From: UBA2336 sp965227265
GTDB lineage: Bacteria; Bacteroidota; Bacteroidia; Cytophagales; Cyclobacteriaceae
Assembly (NCBI GenBank): GCA_965227265.1
Contig: OZ245738.1
Location: forward strand, 62,001-126,000
DNA: 64,000 bases
Reading direction: 5' to 3'
In this document: positions 58,591 to 64,000 of the stretch, piece by piece
How positions within the stretch are numbered: position 1 is the first letter of the stretch
How the letters are laid out: each line of letters begins with the position of its first letter
The notes under the pieces: generated by a model
The model's input: the letters and a program-made list of their open reading frames with translations, nothing else
The model's database searches: none
What the model was told of the DNA's origin: nothing
Program-made: the position numbers and the translations under genes

Positions 58591-59580
58591 TCAATGATTT
58601 TTTCCGCCATAAAGTTCGCGGTAGCGATTACAGCACCACCGCGCAGTGTCATCAAACGATTGAAATTTGAAATCCAGTGTTTTTTGAATTTTTTGGGCGT
58701 TGTAATAAAAATGAGTACCAGATAAACGGGCTGTTTCCCGAGTTATTATGGGTTCAGTTCCGCTGATGCGTGTGCGAAGACTCTCCACAAATGCCAGGGG
58801 TTTTAGAAATGACTTTCCGACTTTTATGGAAGGTTCCTTCTTATTAAAGTTACTTGCCAGTGTATCGAAAAACTTTTTAAAGCCTATCGAGCCTGCATTT
58901 AAAATAAAACGTTCACGCTCGATTTTTGAATCAAAAAGCTGGAGCGCGATAGTTGCCACATCCCGAGCATCGACATAATTAAAATAACCATCCATGTAGA
59001 ATGGTTTCTCCTGCCACGCATATTTGAAAAGCTGAGAGCTGCTTTTATCCCAATTGCTATAGCCTAAGATCACGGATGGGTTAATGATCACTGTGCTTAA
59101 GCCTTCCTCTTGCCCGCGGAAAGCTTCGAGCTCAGCCAGGTGTTTGGATTGAGCATAATAACTATTGATTGGACTATCAATCCATTTGTTTGTTTCATCA
59201 ACTTCCTGCTGCTCTTTTTGACGACCCAATGCAGCAACGGAGCTTACGTGCAGAAGCCTTTTTACTTTTCCGGCAAGCGCAGCGTTGATTACATTTTTTG
59301 TTCCTTCTGCGTTAATTGAAAAAACCTTTTCTGAATTACGTGGATTGAAGGAAACAAATGCCGCTGTATGAATGATTCCCGTGACATCCGTTAATGCTTC
59401 GCGAAGCGAAACCTCATCTGTAATATCAACATCACGCCACGTGATAAACTCGGTAAGATCATTCAGGTGATTGATGTTACTGTCTTTTCGTTTCAATGCA
59501 ACGAAGGATTGGTTTCGGTCATGCAAAAGCCGAACGATATAACTACCCAACAAACCATTTGCTCCTGTGACTGCAATCAT
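58591..59580 (-). CDS. NAD-dependent epimerase/dehydratase family protein
   Basis: A 329-residue extended short-chain dehydrogenase. The Rossmann motif is VTGANGLLGSYIVRLL (residues 4-19). The catalytic YxxxK appears as YYAQSKHLAE, with SSVAALG earlier. Similar proteins reduce dihydroflavonol-like compounds or act in sugar-nucleotide or sterol pathways; the substrate cannot be told. It sits 15 bases from the PHP phosphatase gene but is not clearly part of the polysaccharide pathway. Confidence 0.85.
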   Translation of the reverse strand: MIAVTGANGLLGSYIVRLLHDRNQSFVALKRKDSNINHLNDLTEFITWRDVDITDEVSLREALTDVTGIIHTAAFVSFNPRNSEKVFSINAEGTKNVINAALAGKVKRLLHVSSVAALGRQKEQQEVDETNKWIDSPINSYYAQSKHLAELEAFRGQEEGLSTVIINPSVILGYSNWDKSSSQLFKYAWQEKPFYMDGYFNYVDARDVATIALQLFDSKIERERFILNAGSIGFKKFFDTLASNFNKKEPSIKVGKSFLKPLAFVESLRTRISGTEPIITRETARLSGTHFYYNAQKIQKTLDFKFQSFDDTARWCCNRYRELYGGKNH

Positions 59581-59595
59581 GAACTGAATACACGT

Positions 59596-60330
59596 TTAAA
59601 GCGTGTGGTTAAGCAAGGGTAAAGATATTGCTTTTTGAAAGTATTTATTCCTCCGGGTTTCCTGCAGGAGTTGGATATGCTGTAAATTATGACAATCACT
59701 TCCTAAGAAATGAACATGCCCTTTGTCTATTAACTTTTGAGCTGTTTGTTGCGCACTCTTAGAATAATAACCTGAGAGCGAAGAAATGTTGACCTGAAAC
59801 AATACACCCCGGCCAATAAGATCTTCAGCTTTGCTAAAATTGCTTTGCAGGTAGAGGTATCGTTCGGGATGTGCTAATACAGGCCTGTAACCTTTTGTTG
59901 TTGCCAGAAAAATAAACTCTTTGAGATTCAAGGGTTCTGTCATGAAGTTTGTTTCAAACAGAAAGTATTTTTTTCCAAAGGTAAGTAGTGGTGAATCCGT
60001 TTCAATTCGATCAACCAGCGCTTCATCGAGGTAGAACTCGGCTGCCGCTTCAATAATAACATCAATACCTTTTTGCTTGAGGTAGGCATTTAGTTCCGCT
60101 AGCTTGTTCAGAATATCCTCATTTGAATTGCGAAAGAAATCACTCATCACGTGTGGAGTTGTAATCAGCTTTTTATACCCCAGCCGTTGAAAGTGTAAAA
60201 TTATTTCTTCAGCTTCCTCGAATGACTGAACACCATCATCAAGACCAGGAAGTAAATGTGAATGGATATCTACAGACGGGAAGTCGAGTCGTTGCTCAGA
60301 GCCTTTGTTCTTTCGGAACCAATTAAGCAC
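59596..60330 (-). CDS. PHP-type tyrosine-protein phosphatase (CpsB/CapC-like)
   Basis: A 244-residue metallophosphatase. The PHP core is DIHSHLLPGLDDG (residues 22-34), with metal ligands later in LITTPHVMSDF, ILAHPERY-like PVLAHPERYLY, and LGSDCHNLQ. It removes phosphate from the tyrosine-rich tail of the tyrosine kinase encoded next to it, which controls polysaccharide export. The two genes overlap by eight bases. Confidence 0.92.
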   Translation of the reverse strand: MLNWFRKNKGSEQRLDFPSVDIHSHLLPGLDDGVQSFEEAEEIILHFQRLGYKKLITTPHVMSDFFRNSNEDILNKLAELNAYLKQKGIDVIIEAAAEFYLDEALVDRIETDSPLLTFGKKYFLFETNFMTEPLNLKEFIFLATTKGYRPVLAHPERYLYLQSNFSKAEDLIGRGVLFQVNISSLSGYYSKSAQQTAQKLIDKGHVHFLGSDCHNLQHIQLLQETRRNKYFQKAISLPLLNHTL

Positions 60331-62641
60331 GTTTAAAGAATGTTTTTAGCCTGGAAGTTGTGCTGGGCTCTTCTTCGTAATAACCTGATCCGTAATACCC
60401 TTCATGAACCGGTGGCAATGCGTTGAGCACTGACGTAACGTTTGAAAACTTGTTCAGCTTCAGCACGCGTTGCAGACTCTTAAGAAAATCTTTCTTGGAG
60501 TAGTTTGCTCGGAATACATAGATAGAAATATCTGCCCGTTTCATCGCCATAATTCCATCCGTTACTAATCCAACTGGCGGTGTGTCAAGCAATATGAAAT
60601 CATATTTCGTCTTCAAGCCTTCGAGCATGTTTGTAAACTCACCATTTAGAAGAAGTTCGGAAGGATTTGGAGGTTGGGGCCCGGAAGGAATAAAATCAAG
60701 ATTTTCAATTGCTGTCTTTACAATACACTCTTCCCACGTATGCTTGCGGATCAAAATTGTGCTAACACCTTTTGATGAATCGATGTTTTGAGAGATTGAA
60801 TTGCTTTTAGGCTTACGCATGTCCAGGTCAAGCAATACAACTTTCTTTTTAGACATGGCCATGATACCACCCAGGTTCAGCGCAATAAATGATTTGCCTT
60901 CACCTGAAACAGTTGAAGAAATGGCAATAACTTTTTTGGCAGAGTCTACACTGAAAAAGTCCAGGTTTGTTCGAAGTGTTCGCATGGCTTCACTTACCAT
61001 GGACTTGGGATGATCCATAATGAAGATTCCTGAACCATTTTGTCTGCGAAGTTTTGGCACAATACCTAACAGCGGAACACCTGTTGCTCGTTCAACTTCG
61101 TCCGTATTTGTAATCTTGTCGTTGACTAGGTAAAGAATTCCGATCAAAAAGATGTTCAGGATAATTCCTGCTACAAAACCAATTCCGTAAATAATTCCCT
61201 TTCTGGGTGCAATTGGAATTCTAGGTAACGTAGCAGTTGATAATAATTTGAAATCGGGAATACTGCCTGCCTGTGCAATTTCAAATTCCGATTTATGCTG
61301 CATCAACGTGAGATAAATCTCTTCGTTCAGTTTATAAAAGCGTTGTTTCTTATTGAACTGGGTATTCTTATCCGGCATGTTAGCAAACGAATTTTCTAAT
61401 CTGCTTTTGCCGGCATTAAGTTCCTGCAGACGCTGGAGCCATTCTGCTTTCAGGCCTGTAAGCTCTTTGAAGAGACCATCCTTCAGTGTTTGAATCTCTT
61501 TTTCTTTTTGACGGTACGCGAATGTTGTTTCGTTGTAAGAGAGTTTCATCCGATCCATCTCAACAACCAATGGCTGTAACTTATCGAGATTCCTGTTTAC
61601 GGCATCCGGTAAGGCTCTACGCTGTAGGTTGTTCAAATAAAAATCACCCATTGCCACATTGTTGAGTAACTGGTTGACTTCGGTAATTCTTTTAGAAAGC
61701 TCAAAGCGTTGCGAATCAATCCGGTTTATCTGGCTGATTGTTTTTTTAAGATCTTCTTTGAGATCGCTGGTTTTGTTCTTCAGGGTAAAGTTTTCGAAGT
61801 AATCTTCATACCCGCCCATCTCTTGTTCAATCTGGCTCAGTTCATTATTCAACCAATCAATTTTTTGTTTGTTGGCTAGGTTTTTTTGTTCGTTACTGTA
61901 TTGAAGATACAACGAGTCAATGCTGTTAACGAGATCGCGTGCTTTAAGGGGATTCTTATCAACAAAAGAAACCTTAATTGTTTTTGCATTAAAGTTTAGC
62001 GGTTCCACCGATAGATTTTTGATCAGGTAATCCAACAGTACCTCACGACTGTTGTAAACAAATGAGTAATGAATATTACTTTGAAGTTCGGAACCTTCTT
62101 TTTTATAAACGATAAGTTCTGAATCACCAACTGGTATGGGTGCATTAAAGTGTCCTTGTATAACGGATCCATCTTTACCGATCCGAAGTTCAATTTCATC
62201 AGCACTTTTTTGTTCAATGGAAAAAGCAACATTGTGTAAGCTCGGGCTAAGCTTGGTAAACTTTACTTTGAAAGGAGAGGATTTATAGAGTTCTTCATTC
62301 AGGAAGTTTCCAATACTAAAGTAGCTGACCGTAAGATCAATCGAATCAATTACGGTGTTAAGAAACAACTTGGATTGAATAGTTTCAATTTCACCAGAGA
62401 TAAGATCAAGGTTTTTGTCCGGGACCATTTCACGAATGCCGAGCTCAGAAGCATTCTGCTTAACATCAAGCTTGATCTCAGATTCCGATTCATACACATC
62501 TTTAGTGTAGCGCACATAAAGGATTGATACAGCATTGGCCAGAACAAAAATCAGAACGATCCAGAAAATATTACTCCTGACGATGGTTCGTAACTTACCA
62601 AAGTCAATATTCTCCGAAGTATTATTCTTTAATTCTTCCAA
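60323..62641 (-). CDS. Polysaccharide co-polymerase/tyrosine autokinase (Wzc-like)
   Basis: A 772-residue inner-membrane protein. The N-terminal Wzz domain is flanked by membrane helices near residues 27-50 and about 480-500, with a long coiled-coil periplasmic part between. The C-terminal kinase shows Walker A ISSTVSGEGKSFIALNL, Walker A' VVLLDLDMRKPK and Walker B FILLDTPPVGL. The end has a tyrosine cluster (HEGYYGSGYYEEE), the autophosphorylation site. Gene order Wza-Wzc-phosphatase is that of a wzx/wzy-dependent exopolysaccharide locus. Confidence 0.96.
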   Translation of the reverse strand: MEELKNNTSENIDFGKLRTIVRSNIFWIVLIFVLANAVSILYVRYTKDVYESESEIKLDVKQNASELGIREMVPDKNLDLISGEIETIQSKLFLNTVIDSIDLTVSYFSIGNFLNEELYKSSPFKVKFTKLSPSLHNVAFSIEQKSADEIELRIGKDGSVIQGHFNAPIPVGDSELIVYKKEGSELQSNIHYSFVYNSREVLLDYLIKNLSVEPLNFNAKTIKVSFVDKNPLKARDLVNSIDSLYLQYSNEQKNLANKQKIDWLNNELSQIEQEMGGYEDYFENFTLKNKTSDLKEDLKKTISQINRIDSQRFELSKRITEVNQLLNNVAMGDFYLNNLQRRALPDAVNRNLDKLQPLVVEMDRMKLSYNETTFAYRQKEKEIQTLKDGLFKELTGLKAEWLQRLQELNAGKSRLENSFANMPDKNTQFNKKQRFYKLNEEIYLTLMQHKSEFEIAQAGSIPDFKLLSTATLPRIPIAPRKGIIYGIGFVAGIILNIFLIGILYLVNDKITNTDEVERATGVPLLGIVPKLRRQNGSGIFIMDHPKSMVSEAMRTLRTNLDFFSVDSAKKVIAISSTVSGEGKSFIALNLGGIMAMSKKKVVLLDLDMRKPKSNSISQNIDSSKGVSTILIRKHTWEECIVKTAIENLDFIPSGPQPPNPSELLLNGEFTNMLEGLKTKYDFILLDTPPVGLVTDGIMAMKRADISIYVFRANYSKKDFLKSLQRVLKLNKFSNVTSVLNALPPVHEGYYGSGYYEEEPSTTSRLKTFFKRA

Positions 62642-62652
62642 CGATAGAAATG

Positions 62653-63411
62653 TTATAATCCAATCAGCACAATTACCAGCGTACTCATGCTTACTGCAAG
62701 ACTCAACAATGGGCCATAATCGCGAATTGCTTCGCTTACTGGTCTCCTTACCGGTTCAACATACACAATGTCACCGTGCTGCATAATCATATTGCCTTTT
62801 CGATAGCCTTCAATTGTACTGAAATCAACCAGAAAATATTCTTCACCTCTTAATACGCGAATGTTATGAGCTTTACCGGTGTTATCGATTCCTTTGCCAA
62901 GCGCAAGAATTTCAACAAGCGTTACGTTTTCATTAACCAACGGAACCACTGCACCACCCGGTGATCCTAATAAAACTACACGTTTATTGGTGTATTGAAG
63001 CGTTACGAAAGCTCCCGTATAAAACTTGGCATATTCTTTTTGAAGTAACTCTTCAGCCTGCCGGATTGTATGGCCTTGCAACTTTATTTCGCCCAACATG
63101 GGAAATTTCGCAAATCCATTTACATCTACTAAGTAGCTTGGATCGGGTTTTAAATTTCCACTTTGAACAGGAAGTTCTTTTAATAACTCAAGATCAGGAT
63201 CGATGATGCGCTCACCTTTATTCGTGTAAACAGCAAGTTTCAAATAATCATTTACCTGAACAACATAATTGCGCTGTGCTTCTTCCGCTTGTTGTTTTAT
63301 TACAGTCTGCTCGGGTATTTTAAACATGATATTCTGCTTGTACGACCCACACGAGGCCGAGATCAGTAAAAGTAGAAGCGAAGAAAGTATTGTGCTGAGA
63401 CGAGCTTTCAA
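62653..63411 (-). CDS. Outer-membrane polysaccharide export protein (Wza-like)
   Basis: A 252-residue lipoprotein: the signal ends LLISASCG with the lipid-accepting Cys at about residue 21. The poly_export domain spans about residues 50-140 (NYVVQVNDYLKLAVYTNKGE), and one SLBB-type domain follows (RVVLLGSPGGAVVPLVNENV). A C-terminal membrane helix (LLSLAVSMSTLVIVLIGL) is typical of the Bacteroidota members, which may span the outer membrane differently from E. coli Wza. It precedes the Wzc gene by 11 bases. Confidence 0.93.
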   Translation of the reverse strand: MKARLSTILSSLLLLLISASCGSYKQNIMFKIPEQTVIKQQAEEAQRNYVVQVNDYLKLAVYTNKGERIIDPDLELLKELPVQSGNLKPDPSYLVDVNGFAKFPMLGEIKLQGHTIRQAEELLQKEYAKFYTGAFVTLQYTNKRVVLLGSPGGAVVPLVNENVTLVEILALGKGIDNTGKAHNIRVLRGEEYFLVDFSTIEGYRKGNMIMQHGDIVYVEPVRRPVSEAIRDYGPLLSLAVSMSTLVIVLIGL

Positions 63412-63421
63412 AACAACAGAA

Positions 63422-63976
63422 TTAGACTTGTGAAATTAAGGATTTTCTTAACAACTCTTGGAACGTTGATAGCTTCGTATCCTTATCAGAAAGAATCGGA
63501 TTATCGAAGGGCCATTTGATTTTAAGATCAGGGTCATTCCACAGGATGCCGCTTTCCGCATCGCGGTTGTAGGTGCCTGAGCTTTTGTACAGAAAAAGTG
63601 AATCTTCAAGTGAGGCGAAACCGTGGGCAAAGCCTTCCGGAACCATTAAAAGATTGTGGCGTTCGGAGTCCAAAATGCAGGTATACGATTTACCAAAGGT
63701 TGCAGACCCCTTGCGCAAGTCTACTGCAACATCCATCACCTTGCCTTGCAGAACCGAAACCAGCTTAGCTTGTTGCCAGGGTTCTTGTTGAAAATGCAAT
63801 CCACGGACTACACCCTTTTGTGAGTACGAAACGTTCTCCTGACTGAATTTGTATTGAATGCCGTGCTCGCGAAACAAAGCTTCTTTATAGAACTCCAGGA
63901 ACCAACCCCGGTTGTCATGATAAACCTGTGGGATAATTTCCAATAATCCCGCTATTCCGGTCTGAATAATCTGCAT
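63422..63976 (-). CDS. rfbC: dTDP-4-dehydrorhamnose 3,5-epimerase
   Basis: Makes the sugar precursor dTDP-L-rhamnose. The 184-residue cupin enzyme contains the catalytic His in VVRGLHFQQEPWQQAKL and the HNLLMVPEGFAHGFASL stretch. The YKSSGTYNRDAESGILWNDP loop near the end is also present. It is the first gene of the leftward polysaccharide operon visible here; the window ends 24 bases upstream of its start, so the promoter or further rml genes may lie outside. Confidence 0.95.
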   Translation of the reverse strand: MQIIQTGIAGLLEIIPQVYHDNRGWFLEFYKEALFREHGIQYKFSQENVSYSQKGVVRGLHFQQEPWQQAKLVSVLQGKVMDVAVDLRKGSATFGKSYTCILDSERHNLLMVPEGFAHGFASLEDSLFLYKSSGTYNRDAESGILWNDPDLKIKWPFDNPILSDKDTKLSTFQELLRKSLISQV

Positions 63977-64000
63977 GAATAATCTACTAAGACTTTAGTG

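Overview
The window looks like chromosomal DNA of a member of the Bacteroidota, most likely the order Cytophagales. This rests on the fused CcoN-CcoO subunit, the split KdpD, promoter boxes of the TAnnTTTG type, an almost complete lack of Shine-Dalgarno sequences, and the PHP-type phosphatase next to a Wza/Wzc pair. No rRNA, tRNA, CRISPR array, IS element or phage gene was seen.

Layout. 1-10.6 kb: potassium homeostasis (end of kdpA, kdpB, kdpC, a porin, a stand-alone KdpD sensor domain, a separate histidine kinase, then kup and a KdpE-like regulator on the other strand, and a universal stress protein). 10.6-13 kb: a PAS histidine kinase translationally coupled to a response regulator fused to a Crp/Fnr-type DNA-binding protein. 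13-21.8 kb: YceI and outer-membrane proteins, then the cbb3 oxidase operon ccoNO-ccoQ-ccoP-ccoG-ccoH-safE read leftwards. 21.9-24.6 kb: dispersed palindromic repeats with a GIY-YIG nuclease gene inserted in one copy, then a stress protein and two small membrane proteins. 24.6-28.6 kb: an AT-rich accessory island (DUF4145 protein, Cys-rich histidine kinase, membrane-anchored receiver protein, phospholipase-D-like protein) ending at a coding remnant and another repeat. 28.6-33.6 kb: SRPBCC protein, carbonic anhydrase with bestrophin, TetR regulator, truncated haemoglobin, ccoS and a CoA-transferase. 33.6-41 kb: ccoI, stress proteins, OsmC, small membrane proteins, DUF892, a GreA-like protein and a rhodanese. 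41-49.7 kb: a signalling cluster with a 1167-residue multi-PAS kinase, three response regulators, a GAF protein, an ATPase-domain kinase and a PD40-repeat protein. 49.8-58.5 kb: housekeeping genes (S9 peptidase, FMN reductase, uvrB, aroE, DUF368, ComA-like, TPR). 58.6-64 kb: epimerase and exopolysaccharide genes (PHP phosphatase, Wzc, Wza, rfbC).

How it works together. The strongest new observation is a regulon visible by eye. Eight TGA-N6-TCA sites (consensus TGAyaaaaRTCA) lie upstream of the cbb3 operon, a yceI gene, three universal stress proteins, osmC, a small coiled-coil gene and the DUF2892/rhodanese pair. From the centre of each site to the end of a TAnnTTTG-like -7 box is either 59-60 or exactly 37 bases, the two positions used by Crp/Fnr activators (about -62 and -41). 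The receiver-Crp fusion encoded at 11936-12997 is the obvious local candidate regulator. This suggests a low-oxygen or redox programme covering respiration (cbb3 and its assembly factors), copper delivery and stress proteins.

Two further candidates for undescribed biology are the PLD/receiver/Cys-rich-kinase operon at 25.8-28.1 kb and the GIY-YIG gene. For the latter, empty and filled copies of the host repeat are both present in this window.
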